A stretch of 40,007 bases of DNA from Reyranella sp. (lineage in GTDB: Bacteria; Pseudomonadota; Alphaproteobacteria; Reyranellales; Reyranellaceae): the NCBI GenBank assembly GCA_022844015.1, contig JALHMO010000027.1, positions 9,307 to 49,313 on the forward strand, read 5' to 3'. Below, in pieces: positions 32,197 through 40,007 of this stretch (within the stretch, counting starts at the first letter, position 1; each line of letters begins with the position of its first letter). The position numbers and the translations under genes were made by a program. The notes under the pieces were generated by a model. The model was not told where the DNA came from, made no database searches, and was given only the letters and a program-made list of their open reading frames with translations.

Positions 32197-32790
32197 TCAC
32201 GGATAGAGCGTGCGGGTCGTCCAGGGCTGGCCGGCGGCCGGGCGGCGGTACTCCAGGCGGTCGTGCAGGCGGAACGCACCGTCCTGCCAGAACTCGATCA
32301 GCAGCGGCTGCAGGCGAAAGCCCGACCAGTGCGGCGGGCGCGGCACCTTGCCGATGAGATGGCGCGCTCCGAACTCGGCGACCCTCTTCTCGAGGGCGAA
32401 CCGGCTTTCCAGCGGCCGCGACTGCTCGGAAGCCCAGGCGCCGATCTGGCTTCCGCGATCACGGGAGGCGAAATAGGCGTCCGCCTCGGCCGCCGTGGTC
32501 GGCGCTACCGGGCCTTCCAGCCGGACCTGCCGGCGCAGCGACTTCCAGTGGAACAGCAGGGCGGCCTTGGGATGGGCCAGCAGGTTGCGGCCCTTGCGGC
32601 TCTCGTGGTTGGTGTAGAAGACAAAGCCTGCGGCGTCGAACTGCTTGAGCAGCACCATGCGCACCGCCGGGGTGCCGTCGGGCCCGACCGTGGCGAGGCT
32701 CATGGCCGACGGGTCGTTCGGCTCGCTCTTGCCGGCTTCCTCGAGCCAGGCGCCGAAGATCGTCAGCGGGTCGGGCTTTTCCTCAATCAT
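32197..32790 (-). CDS. pdxH: Pyridoxamine 5'-phosphate oxidase
   Basis: A 197-residue FMN-dependent oxidase that makes pyridoxal 5'-phosphate from PNP or PMP. Family marks: [53 protein letters not shown] (FMN site), [14 protein letters not shown] and the closing signature [17 protein letters not shown]. It ends RTLYP. ATG 32790 gives the standard length; an in-frame ATG at 32832 is possible. It is divergent from fabI with a gap of under 80 bases. Confidence 0.95.
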   Translation of the reverse strand: MIEEKPDPLTIFGAWLEEAGKSEPNDPSAMSLATVGPDGTPAVRMVLLKQFDAAGFVFYTNHESRKGRNLLAHPKAALLFHWKSLRRQVRLEGPVAPTTAAEADAYFASRDRGSQIGAWASEQSRPLESRFALEKRVAEFGARHLIGKVPRPPHWSGFRLQPLLIEFWQDGAFRLHDRLEYRRPAAGQPWTTRTLYP

Positions 32791-32868
32791 GACCACAATA
32801 TGAGGGGCTACCGCCGTCGAGACCACCGGCATCTTGTCCCAATTGCCGTCCCCAGCTAAGAACAACCC

Positions 32869-33705
32869 ATGACCGTAGCTGGACAGTTGATGGCCGGAAA
32901 AAAGGGCCTCGTCATGGGCGTCGCCAACGAGCGCTCGATCGCCTGGGGCATCGCCAAGGCCTGCCATCAGCAGGGGGCGGAGCTGGCCTTCAGCTTCCAG
33001 GGCGAGGCGCTGGAGCGCCGGGTCCGGCCGCTGGCCGGCTCGATCGGCGCCAAGATCATCCTGCCGTGCGACGTGACCGATGCCGCCAGCATCGACGCGA
33101 CCTTCGCCGAGCTGTCCAGGCAATGGGGCGGCCTCGACTTCCTGGTCCACGCGATCGCCTTCTCGAACAAGGACGAGCTCCGCGGGCGCTACCTCGACAC
33201 CTCGCCGGAGAACTTCCAGCTCACCATGAACGTAAGCTGCTACTCGTTGACGGCCGTGGCCCAGCGCGCCGTGCCGCTCATGACGAACGGGGGCTGCATC
33301 CTTACCCTCACTTATTACGGCGCCGAGCGGGTGATCCCGCATTACAACGTGATGGGCGTGGCCAAGGCCGCGCTGGAGGCGAGCGTGCGCTATCTGGCGG
33401 CCGACCTCGGCGAGCAGAAGATCAGGGTGAACGCCATCTCGGCCGGACCGATCAAGACCCTGGCTTTCGCGGGCATCAACGATGGCCGCTATATACTGAA
33501 GTGGAACGAGCTCAACTCTCCCCTGAAGCGCAACATCACCCAGGAGGAAGTCGGCAATGCCGCCCTCTACCTGCTGTCGGATCTCGGCACCGGCATGACC
33601 GGCGAGATCATGCATGTCGACGGTGGCTATCACGTCGTCGGCATGATCAAGACCTCGTCGGCCAAGCAGATCGCCGAGCTGCTCGGCAATTTCGAGGGCG
33701 AGTAG
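32869..33705 (+). CDS. fabI: Enoyl-[acyl-carrier-protein] reductase (NADH)
   Basis: A 278-residue FabI, the last reductive step of each fatty-acid elongation cycle. Typical [24 protein letters not shown] cofactor start, then [36 protein letters not shown] with Y159-x6-K166, and the C-terminal [18 protein letters not shown] 32869 lacks a clear ribosome site; ATG 32890 (MAGKK) is an alternative start that would match shorter homologues. aroC follows 18 bases after its stop. Confidence 0.95.
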   Translation: MTVAGQLMAGKKGLVMGVANERSIAWGIAKACHQQGAELAFSFQGEALERRVRPLAGSIGAKIILPCDVTDAASIDATFAELSRQWGGLDFLVHAIAFSNKDELRGRYLDTSPENFQLTMNVSCYSLTAVAQRAVPLMTNGGCILTLTYYGAERVIPHYNVMGVAKAALEASVRYLAADLGEQKIRVNAISAGPIKTLAFAGINDGRYILKWNELNSPLKRNITQEEVGNAALYLLSDLGTGMTGEIMHVDGGYHVVGMIKTSSAKQIAELLGNFEGE

Positions 33706-33723
33706 GGCAGGAGGCCGGCGGAC

Positions 33724-34794
33724 ATGGCCGGCAGCAGCTTCGGATCGGTCTTCAGGTTCACCAGCTGGGGCGAGAGCCACGGCCCGGCGATCGGCTGCGT
33801 GGTCGACGGCACGCCGCCGCGCATCCCGCTCGCCGAAGCGGACATCCAGGTGTGGATGGACAAGCGCCGGCCCGGCCAGTCGCGCTTCGTCACCCAACGC
33901 CAGGAGCCCGACACGGTCAGGATCCTGTCCGGCGTGTTCGAAGGTGTCACCACCGGCACGCCGATCGGCCTGCACATCGACAATGTCGACCAGCGCTCGC
34001 GCGACTACTCGGAGATCAAGGACAGGTTTCGCCCGTCGCACGCCGACTACACCTACTGGAAGAAGTACGGCGTGCGCGACTATCGCGGCGGCGGCCGCCA
34101 GTCGGCGCGCGAGACCGCCGTCCGTGTCGCCGCGGGCGCGGTCGCCCGCAAGATCCTGGGCGAGGGCGTCACCATCCGCGGCGCCGTGGTGCAGCTCGGA
34201 ACCCAGAGGATCGAGCGGAGCAAGTGGGATTGGGAAGCGACGGCCGACAATCCCTTCTGGTGCCCCGACCGGCAGGCGGCGCAGGTCTGGGAAGGCTATC
34301 TCGACGACGTGCGCAAGCGCGGCAGCTCGTGCGGCGCGGTGATCGAGGTCGTCGCCTCCGGCATCGCGCCGGGCCTCGGCGATCCGGTCTACGACAAGCT
34401 CGATGCCGATCTCGCCAAGGCGCTGATGAGCATCAATGCCGTGAAGGGTGTGGAAATCGGTGACGGCTTCGCCACCGCGGCGATGAGCGGCGCCGAGAAT
34501 GCCGACGAGATGCGCATGCAGGACGGCGTTCCGGCCTTCCTCAGCAACCACGCCGGCGGCATCCTGGGTGGCATCTCGACCGGGCAGGACATCGTCTGCC
34601 GGCTGGCCGTGAAGCCGACCAGCTCGATCCTCACGCCGGTCCGCAGCGTCGATCGCTTCGGCAACGAGGTCGAGCTGCGCACCAAGGGGCGCCACGACCC
34701 CTGCGTCGGCCTGCGCGCCACGCCGGTCGCCGAGGCGATGGTCGCCTGCGTGCTGGCCGACCATCTGCTGCGCCATCGCGCGCAGTGCGGCTGA
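33724..34794 (+). CDS. aroC: Chorismate synthase
   Basis: A 356-residue FMN-dependent lyase that converts EPSP to chorismate, the final step of the shikimate pathway. All three signatures are present: [17 protein letters not shown] near the N-terminus, [17 protein letters not shown] in the middle, and [17 protein letters not shown] near the C-terminus. Ribosome site GGAGG lies about 9 bases before ATG 33724. It follows fabI directly and precedes the small membrane protein gene by 10 bases. Confidence 0.97.
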   Translation: MAGSSFGSVFRFTSWGESHGPAIGCVVDGTPPRIPLAEADIQVWMDKRRPGQSRFVTQRQEPDTVRILSGVFEGVTTGTPIGLHIDNVDQRSRDYSEIKDRFRPSHADYTYWKKYGVRDYRGGGRQSARETAVRVAAGAVARKILGEGVTIRGAVVQLGTQRIERSKWDWEATADNPFWCPDRQAAQVWEGYLDDVRKRGSSCGAVIEVVASGIAPGLGDPVYDKLDADLAKALMSINAVKGVEIGDGFATAAMSGAENADEMRMQDGVPAFLSNHAGGILGGISTGQDIVCRLAVKPTSSILTPVRSVDRFGNEVELRTKGRHDPCVGLRATPVAEAMVACVLADHLLRHRAQCG

Positions 34795-34804
34795 GGCGGC
34801 AAGA

Positions 34805-35341
34805 GTGGCTGCCGTACGGTCGGTCGAGGCGCGATATGGCCTGCTGCACAACATCGGCATGGCGGTCGTTTCCGCCGGCATGGTGACGGCGGCGGTCGTC
34901 TATTTCGTCCGCAACCCCGCCAACGCGCCGACCCTGTCGCTGAACGATCCGCGCTTCGTGCTTTTCGCCATGCTCGCGGGCGCGTTGGGCTACTACATCT
35001 ACCTCGGCATCAGCCGCTATATCGATCGGACGCCGCAGGTCGTCGTCGATCGCGACGGCGTGTTCCTGGGGTTCGGGCGCAACTGTCGGTTCGCCTGGAA
35101 TGACATCCAATGGGTGAGGCTGCGGCGGCTGGCGCTGCGTCCCCAGCTGGAGATCGGCGTCGCCCCCGAAGCCTTCATCGCGGCCGACCTGCGCCTGTCG
35201 ATGTGGAACCTCGATGACAGCTTGCGGCCGATCCGGGGCATGCCGACCGCCGTGCTGGTGCGCGACAACGGGCTCGATGTCGCTGCCTCGGCGATGCTTG
35301 ACGCCGTACGGACGTTCCGGCCGAATCTCGTCAAATCCTGA
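34805..35341 (+). CDS. Membrane protein with PH-like domain, unknown function
   Basis: A 178-residue protein starting at GTG 34805. Two hydrophobic helices (about 16-36 and 48-68) precede a beta-rich soluble region (about 75-178: [32 protein letters not shown]) that looks like a bacterial PH-type fold, in the style of STM3941-like proteins. I do not recognise a named family with certainty. It lies between aroC and sppA in the same direction, 10 and 19 bases from its neighbours, so it is likely in one operon with them. Confidence 0.8.
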   Translation: MAAVRSVEARYGLLHNIGMAVVSAGMVTAAVVYFVRNPANAPTLSLNDPRFVLFAMLAGALGYYIYLGISRYIDRTPQVVVDRDGVFLGFGRNCRFAWNDIQWVRLRRLALRPQLEIGVAPEAFIAADLRLSMWNLDDSLRPIRGMPTAVLVRDNGLDVAASAMLDAVRTFRPNLVKS

Positions 35342-35360
35342 ATTCTGACTGGAGCGCGCC

Positions 35361-37118
35361 ATGTGGCGATTCCTTGTGGGTCTGCTCGCCACCGTGGGTG
35401 CCCTCGTGCTGATCGCGATCGGCGGTGTCGTCGCCCTCGTCTCGTCCGGGACGTTCTCCGGCAAGAACCTCCCGCAGTCGATCGTCCTGTCGCTCGACTT
35501 GCGCGACGTACCTCCTGAGACGGTGTCGGGCGGTCTCTGGAGTGGCGGGCTGTTCTCCGACAAGCGCGACATCGTCGAGACGGTTCAGCTCCTGCGGCAG
35601 GCGGCCGACGATCCACGGGTGGTCGGCCTGTTCGTCGACATTGGCGACGAGTCAGCGGGCCTGGCGCGCGTCCAGGAGCTGCGCCAGGCGATCGCGCATC
35701 TGCGGGGCAAAGGCAAGTTCGCGATCGGCTTCGCCGAATCGCTGGGCAGCGGCGGCGCCCACTTCGCCGACTACTATCTGGCCGCTGCGCTCGACCAGAT
35801 CTGGCTGCAGCCGAGCGGCGGCTTCGCGGTCGCCGGAATCGCGATCGAGACGCCGTTCCTCAAGACCGGGCTCGACCGGTTGGGCATTCAGATCGAGGGC
35901 GGCAAGCGCTTCGAGTACAAAAGCGCGCCCGATACCTTCCGCGAGACAGGCTACACCGGCCCGGCGCGGGAGAACCTGCAGAAGCTGCTCGACAGCCTGT
36001 TCGGCCAGTTCATCGCCGACGTCGCCCGCGATCGGCGCCTCGAGCCGGACAAGCTGCGGCGGCTGATCGACTCGGTTCCTTTCGAGGCCGATCGGGCAGA
36101 GCGCGAGAGCCTGGTCGACAAGCTCGGGTATCGTGACGATGCCCTGAACGAAGCGTGGCGGCGCGCCAAGACGCGCCAGCTCGTCACCCTGTCCGAGTAC
36201 GCCGCCGACGATGAACGGCCGAGTGCGCAGGGCGAGGTTGTCGCCCTCGTGCAGGTCAGCGGCCCGATCGTCTCGGGCGGCAGCCATCCGGGTCCGCTGG
36301 ACAGCGATTCGATGGCGCACGCCGCCGACGTCACCGACGCCTTGGACGAGGCCGCCAAGGCAAAGGAAGTGCGCGCCATCGTGCTGCGCATCGACTCGCC
36401 CGGCGGCACCTACCCGGCAGCCGACGCCATCGCCAACGGCGTGGCGCGAGCGCGAGCCGCGGGCAAGCCGGTGATCGTTTCCATGGGCGACGTGGCGGCA
36501 TCGGGCGGCTACCTCGCGGCGATCAAGGCCGATGCGATCGTCGCCCAGCCGACCACCATCACGGGATCGATCGGCGTGTTCGGGATATGGCCCGTGGCGA
36601 GCGAGCTGCTGGCGACGCTCGGCATTCGCGTCGAGCGCCTGGCGGTCGGCACCAACGCCGGCATGTACTCGCCTTTCCAGCCGCCGACGGCAGCGCAGCG
36701 CGCTGCCGTCGCACGCGAGCTCGACCACATCTACGCCGCTTTCGCGCGCCAAGTCGGCGACGCCCGCAAGCTCGACGGCGCCCGTCTCGATTCGGTCGCG
36801 CGCGGCCGCGTCTTTTCCGGCACCGACGCCAAGGCCGTGGGTCTGATCGACGAGCTGGGCGGCCTGCAGCGGGCACTGGACATCGCCAAGGCCAGGTCGG
36901 GCATCGACGAGTCCAGTCCGGTCGAGCTGCGCCGCTTCCCCGGAGAGCAGGATCGCTGGGAGCGGATCGTCGATCGCCTGCTGCATCTCGGCGGCATCGA
37001 CGCAAGGGGCCCCGTCCTCCGCGCCCCGCGCGAGGTCCGCGAGGCCCTGGCCCGGCTCGGCGTCGTGGCCCGCCCCGGCAACGTCCGCCTGCCTCCGCTG
37101 CCGCCGTTGTGGCGCTGA
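35361..37118 (+). CDS. sppA: Signal peptide peptidase SppA, 67K type
   Basis: A 585-residue inner membrane serine protease that degrades cleaved signal peptides in the periplasm. One N-terminal anchor (about 4-28), then tandem S49 domains. The catalytic lysine is K187 in RFEYKSAPDTF in the first domain; the nucleophile is S381 in GDVAASGGYLAA in the second. This Lys-in-N/Ser-in-C split is that of the E. coli enzyme. The C-terminal tail is Pro/Leu-rich. Ribosome site GGAG lies upstream of ATG 35361. Confidence 0.95.
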   Translation: MWRFLVGLLATVGALVLIAIGGVVALVSSGTFSGKNLPQSIVLSLDLRDVPPETVSGGLWSGGLFSDKRDIVETVQLLRQAADDPRVVGLFVDIGDESAGLARVQELRQAIAHLRGKGKFAIGFAESLGSGGAHFADYYLAAALDQIWLQPSGGFAVAGIAIETPFLKTGLDRLGIQIEGGKRFEYKSAPDTFRETGYTGPARENLQKLLDSLFGQFIADVARDRRLEPDKLRRLIDSVPFEADRAERESLVDKLGYRDDALNEAWRRAKTRQLVTLSEYAADDERPSAQGEVVALVQVSGPIVSGGSHPGPLDSDSMAHAADVTDALDEAAKAKEVRAIVLRIDSPGGTYPAADAIANGVARARAAGKPVIVSMGDVAASGGYLAAIKADAIVAQPTTITGSIGVFGIWPVASELLATLGIRVERLAVGTNAGMYSPFQPPTAAQRAAVARELDHIYAAFARQVGDARKLDGARLDSVARGRVFSGTDAKAVGLIDELGGLQRALDIAKARSGIDESSPVELRRFPGEQDRWERIVDRLLHLGGIDARGPVLRAPREVREALARLGVVARPGNVRLPPLPPLWR

Positions 37119-37241
37119 GGCGCACGGGCGACCGCTCTTTCATCCCTCACTCCCGGTTCTGACATCGCGGGATGGGGGGGGGAATGCAAGACCTTGATCC
37201 GGGACAATACGCCGGAGCGTCCTCATCACTATATTTGCCAT

Positions 37242-38138
37242 ATGGCGATCCAGCCCAAACGTCTGATGCAGATCGCCACCGTGGCGTCGATGTCGGTGGC
37301 GCTGATACTGGTCGGTGCCAAGGCCGTGACGTGGCTGCTCACCGAGTCCGTGAGCATGCTGTCCTCGCTGGTCGACTCGGCGCTCGATTTCGTGGCCTCG
37401 CTGGTGACCTTCCTTGCGGTCCGCCAAGCGTTGATCCCGCCCGATGCCGACCATCGGTTCGGCCACGGCAAAGCCGAGGCGCTCGCCGGTCTGGCCCAGG
37501 CGGGCTTCATCGCCGCGTCTGGCGGCGGCCTGCTCCTGACGGTGGGCGATCGCTTTCTGCACCCGCATCCGGTGCAGCGCGAGACGTTGGGACTCGCGGT
37601 CAGCGCCCTTGCCGTCGCGCTGACCTTGGCGCTGGTGGCCTTCCAGAGCTACGTGGTCCGCCGCTCCGGGTCGCTCGCCATCGGCGCCGACCGCGCCCAC
37701 TTCATGACAGACCTCCTGGCCAACATTGCCGTCGGTGCCGCTCTGTACCTGTCCGGTGCGCTCGACAGGCCGGCAATCGATGCCGCCGTGGCGGCACTGG
37801 TGGCTCTCTATCTCATGCACGGCGCGTGGCTGGTCGGTCGCGAATCGCTCGACGTCCTGATGGATCGCGAGTTGCCGGCTGCCGATCGCGATCGCATCAT
37901 CGCGATCGCGCGGCGCCATCCCGCGGTCCGCGCGGTACACGACCTGCGCACGCGCTCGGCCGGCCTGACGCGCTTCATCCAGCTTCATATCGAGCTCGAT
38001 CGCGAGCTCGCCCTGATGCAGGCGCACGAGATTGGCGATCAGGTCGAGGCGGGCATCCGGGCAGCGTTCCCCGATGCAGAGGTGATTCTCCACGTCGATC
38101 CCTTCGGCATCGCCGAGCAGAGACCCACTTTTGCCTGA
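37242..38138 (+). CDS. fieF: Cation diffusion facilitator, FieF-like
   Basis: A 298-residue CDF transporter that exports Zn(II)/Fe(II) in exchange for protons. The metal site residues D45, D49, H153 and D157 (SLVDSALDFV, RAHFMTDLLA) fall at exactly the positions of E. coli FieF, which also fixes the start at ATG 37242. Six membrane helices are followed by a cytoplasmic domain (about 205-298) with HDLRTRSAGLTRFIQLHIELD and VEAGIRAAFPDAEVILHVDPFG. No ribosome site is visible; a TATATT at 37230-37235 could give a leaderless transcript. Confidence 0.92.
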   Translation: MAIQPKRLMQIATVASMSVALILVGAKAVTWLLTESVSMLSSLVDSALDFVASLVTFLAVRQALIPPDADHRFGHGKAEALAGLAQAGFIAASGGGLLLTVGDRFLHPHPVQRETLGLAVSALAVALTLALVAFQSYVVRRSGSLAIGADRAHFMTDLLANIAVGAALYLSGALDRPAIDAAVAALVALYLMHGAWLVGRESLDVLMDRELPAADRDRIIAIARRHPAVRAVHDLRTRSAGLTRFIQLHIELDRELALMQAHEIGDQVEAGIRAAFPDAEVILHVDPFGIAEQRPTFA

Positions 38139-38162
38139 CCCTCCAGCCTTGGCCGTTGCCCC

Positions 38163-39653
38163 ATGACCGCCCATCCCAGCTTCATCGTCGAGGACCAGTC
38201 GGCGACCACCGCGTTCCTCGAGGCGCGGCTGGCGCCGCAGAAGCGCATCGATACCCATGGCGCCATCGTCTTCCTGACATCGGAACGGGCCTACAAGATG
38301 AAGCGCGCGGTGAAGTTCCCTTACATGGACTTCTCGACCGTGGCGATCCGGCGGGCCATGTGCGCGGCCGAGGTCGAGATCAACGCCAGGCTGGCGCCCG
38401 AGATCTATCTCGGCGTCGCGCCGATCCGCAAGGCGCCGGACGGCACATTGGCGCTGGGCGAGGTCGGGCAGCCTGCCGACGATGCGGTCGACTGGCTGGT
38501 TGTCATGCGTCGCTTCGACGAGGACGGCCTTCTCGATCGCATGGCGACGCGCGGTGCGCTGACGCCGGAGATGATGGCGGCGCTCGGGGCGCGGGTCGCC
38601 ACCTATCACAACGCGCTGCCGCCGCTCGCCGGCTTCGCCGGACCGGAAGACTATCGCCGCTCGGTCGCGGCCGACATCCATCAGCTCCGAGAGCAGGGCG
38701 GCCGGCTGGATCGGGAGACGACCGAGGCGCTGGCGGTGCAGTTGCCGGGCGCGCTCGAGCCGTTCACCGACCTGGTGGCGCGGCGGGCGGCGGCTGGCGC
38801 CGTCCGGCGCTGTCATGGCGATCTGCACCTGCGCAACATCGTGCTTATCGACGGCCTGCCGGTGCCGTTCGATGCCATCGAGTTCTCCGAGCGCATCGCC
38901 AGTATCGACGTGCTCTACGATCTCGCGTTCACCCTGATGGATTTGTGCGATCGCGGCCTGCGGCCGCTCGCCAACCGGCTGCTGAACGAATGGTTGTGGC
39001 GGATCGCCGAGCTGCCCGATGCCCCGCACGAGGCGGCGCTGGCCCTGCTGCCGCATTTCCTGTCGCGCCGCGCCACCGTGCGTGCCTTCGTCGAGGCGTC
39101 GGGCGCGGCGCTCGCCGGCAAGGTCAGCGAGGAAGCCCGTGACTATCAGCGTCTGGCGCTCGCCTTCCTGCAGCCTGCGCCGCCGCGCCTGCTGGCGATC
39201 GGCGGCCTGTCGGGCAGCGGCAAGACCACCCAGGCACTGAGGCGGGCGCCCGAGATCGGTCGCACGCCGGGCGCCGTGGTGGTGCGCAGCGACGTCGAGC
39301 GCAAGCGCCGCGCCGGCCTGGCGCTCGAGGATCGGATGCCCGCCGGCGGCTACACGGCGCAAGGCTCGGCCGAGGTCTACGCCGCCATGCTGGCCCGCGC
39401 CGAAAGCGTGCTGCGCGCCGGCCAAAGTGTCGTGCTCGACGCCGTGTTCGCCCGGCCGGACGAGCGCGCGATGGCCGAGGCACTGGCCGCGCGGGTCGAC
39501 GTGCCGTTCGACGGCATCTGGCTCGACGTGCCGAAGGAGGTGGCGATGACCCGCGTCGCCCAGCGTAAGGGCGATGCGTCCGACGCCACGCCCGCGGTGG
39601 TGGAGCGGCAGTTCGCCTACGATCTCGGGTCGATCACTTGGCGGCGGGAATAG
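38163..39653 (+). CDS. Fusion: aminoglycoside-phosphotransferase-like kinase plus P-loop ATPase
   Basis: A 496-residue two-domain protein. The first (about 1-335) is an APH/choline-kinase-like fold with H218-G-D220-L-H-L-R-N and FDAIEFSERIASIDVLYDLAF as its Brenner and metal loops. The second (about 343-496) is a small P-loop NTP kinase, with Walker A G347-GLSGSGK354-T, VVRSDVERKRRAG, and the Walker B-like VVLDAVFARPDERAMAE. This bifunctional architecture is widespread in proteobacteria but its substrate is unknown. ATG 38163 is 24 bases after fieF. No intact drug-resistance motif is claimed. Confidence 0.85.
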   Translation: MTAHPSFIVEDQSATTAFLEARLAPQKRIDTHGAIVFLTSERAYKMKRAVKFPYMDFSTVAIRRAMCAAEVEINARLAPEIYLGVAPIRKAPDGTLALGEVGQPADDAVDWLVVMRRFDEDGLLDRMATRGALTPEMMAALGARVATYHNALPPLAGFAGPEDYRRSVAADIHQLREQGGRLDRETTEALAVQLPGALEPFTDLVARRAAAGAVRRCHGDLHLRNIVLIDGLPVPFDAIEFSERIASIDVLYDLAFTLMDLCDRGLRPLANRLLNEWLWRIAELPDAPHEAALALLPHFLSRRATVRAFVEASGAALAGKVSEEARDYQRLALAFLQPAPPRLLAIGGLSGSGKTTQALRRAPEIGRTPGAVVVRSDVERKRRAGLALEDRMPAGGYTAQGSAEVYAAMLARAESVLRAGQSVVLDAVFARPDERAMAEALAARVDVPFDGIWLDVPKEVAMTRVAQRKGDASDATPAVVERQFAYDLGSITWRRE

Positions 39654-39657
39654 TCCT

Positions 39658-39724
39658 CATTCTCCTCCCCAGCTTCGCGAAGCGAAGCTGGGGAGGTGTC
39701 CGCGTAAACGCGGACGGAGGGGTC
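39658..39724. repeat. Family B repeat, left half only
   Basis: CATTCTCCTCCCCAGC, a GCTGGGGAGG arm, then GTCCGCG-TAAA-CGCGGAC and GGAGGGGTCA, as in the left half of 7441-7606. The right half is missing; a family A copy begins immediately after (39730). Confidence 0.65.
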
Positions 39725-39729
39725 AAGGG

Positions 39730-39852
39730 CCGGAAGCGCGCCGCTTCCGTGGCGCTCATGCTGTTCTTGTGATTTCGAACTTGCTGTGCCCGGGATCCTC
39801 TTGAGCGCCACATTGGCGGAGTTACTCCGCCTCAAGCGGCGTGCTTGCGGGC
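39730..39852. repeat. Family A bipartite palindrome, copy 3 (interrupted, diverged)
   Basis: Left arm CCGGAAGCGCGCCGC-TTCCGTGGCGCTC; right arm begins GAGCGCCACATT and is interrupted by the hairpin GGCGGAG-TTA-CTCCGCC (39817-39833) before resuming AAGCGGCGTGCTT. A closely similar small hairpin interrupts copy 1 at 533-549. Confidence 0.6.
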
Positions 39853-39865
39853 CTATGAAAATGCG

Positions 39866-39943
39866 CTGGGAGCGCGCCACTCCAGTGGCGCTCAGGGCAT
39901 CTGTAATCACACGAAGAGCGCCACTGGAGCGGCGCGCTCCCAG
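39866..39943. repeat. Family A bipartite palindrome, copy 4, intact
   Basis: CTGGGAGCGCGCCACT-CCAGTGGCGCTC (39866-39893) and its near-exact complement (39916-39943), separated by 22 bases. No gene is visible from 39654 to the end of the window. Confidence 0.75.
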
Positions 39944-40007
39944 CCATGAGCTTCCCTCTCGCAGCGCCACCATTTTCTCAGCATCGTGGTGCGCGCCGGC
40001 GTGCTGG

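Noticed and set aside
32791..34881. A long minus-strand frame that extends pdxH by about 700 residues.
   Set aside because: The extension is antisense to fabI and aroC; the pdxH family starts near residue MIEEKPDPL, so only 32197-32790 is real.

Overview
The window is a high-GC, densely coded chromosomal segment of a free-living alphaproteobacterium. DUF1013/TrcR and DUF1192 are alphaproteobacterial families, and the many CoA-ester catabolic genes, orphan solute-binding proteins and palindromic intergenic repeats fit a soil or freshwater Rhodospirillales/Hyphomicrobiales-type genome. Reyranella is my best guess, from memory only. I see no rRNA, tRNA, CRISPR array, phage or intact insertion sequence.

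Layout. 1-2067: two tandem class III CoA-transferase genes, the first cut by the window edge. 2365-7401: a small membrane protein, a LiuR-like MerR regulator with a clear palindromic operator, a long DmdC-type acyl-CoA dehydrogenase, a crotonase and a metallo-beta-lactamase-fold hydrolase, all on the plus strand. 7629-11488 (minus): a large secreted RTX/VCBS protein split by a one-base frameshift, then an orphan HigA-type antitoxin. 12201-15531 (plus): MarR regulator, amidohydrolase, thiolase-like protein lacking the catalytic cysteines, and its DUF35 zinc-ribbon partner. 15713-21483 (minus): an orphan TctC-type binding protein; a tightly coupled operon of CoA-transferase beta subunit, acyl-CoA dehydrogenase, CoA-transferase alpha subunit and FadR-type regulator with FadR-like operators at its head; and an enoyl-CoA hydratase.

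21826-26576 (plus): an OmpA-like porin, the cell-cycle regulator TrcR, and a complete TRAP transporter (dctPQM). 26739-32790: quinone oxidoreductase (minus), DUF1192, O-acetylhomoserine sulfhydrylase, alpha/beta hydrolase, SDR, DUF169 and 2H phosphoesterase genes (plus), then pdxH (minus). 32869-39653 (plus): fabI, aroC, a small membrane protein, sppA, a FieF-like cation transporter and an APH-kinase/P-loop fusion.

The gene content points to uptake (TRAP, TctC) and CoA-dependent breakdown of organic or branched-chain acids, under at least three local regulators (MerR, MarR, GntR), mixed with housekeeping genes. The most unusual feature is intergenic: at least five families of long palindromic repeats (called A to E here) fill almost every larger gap, and several copies are interrupted by other small palindromes, so they look like nested insertions.
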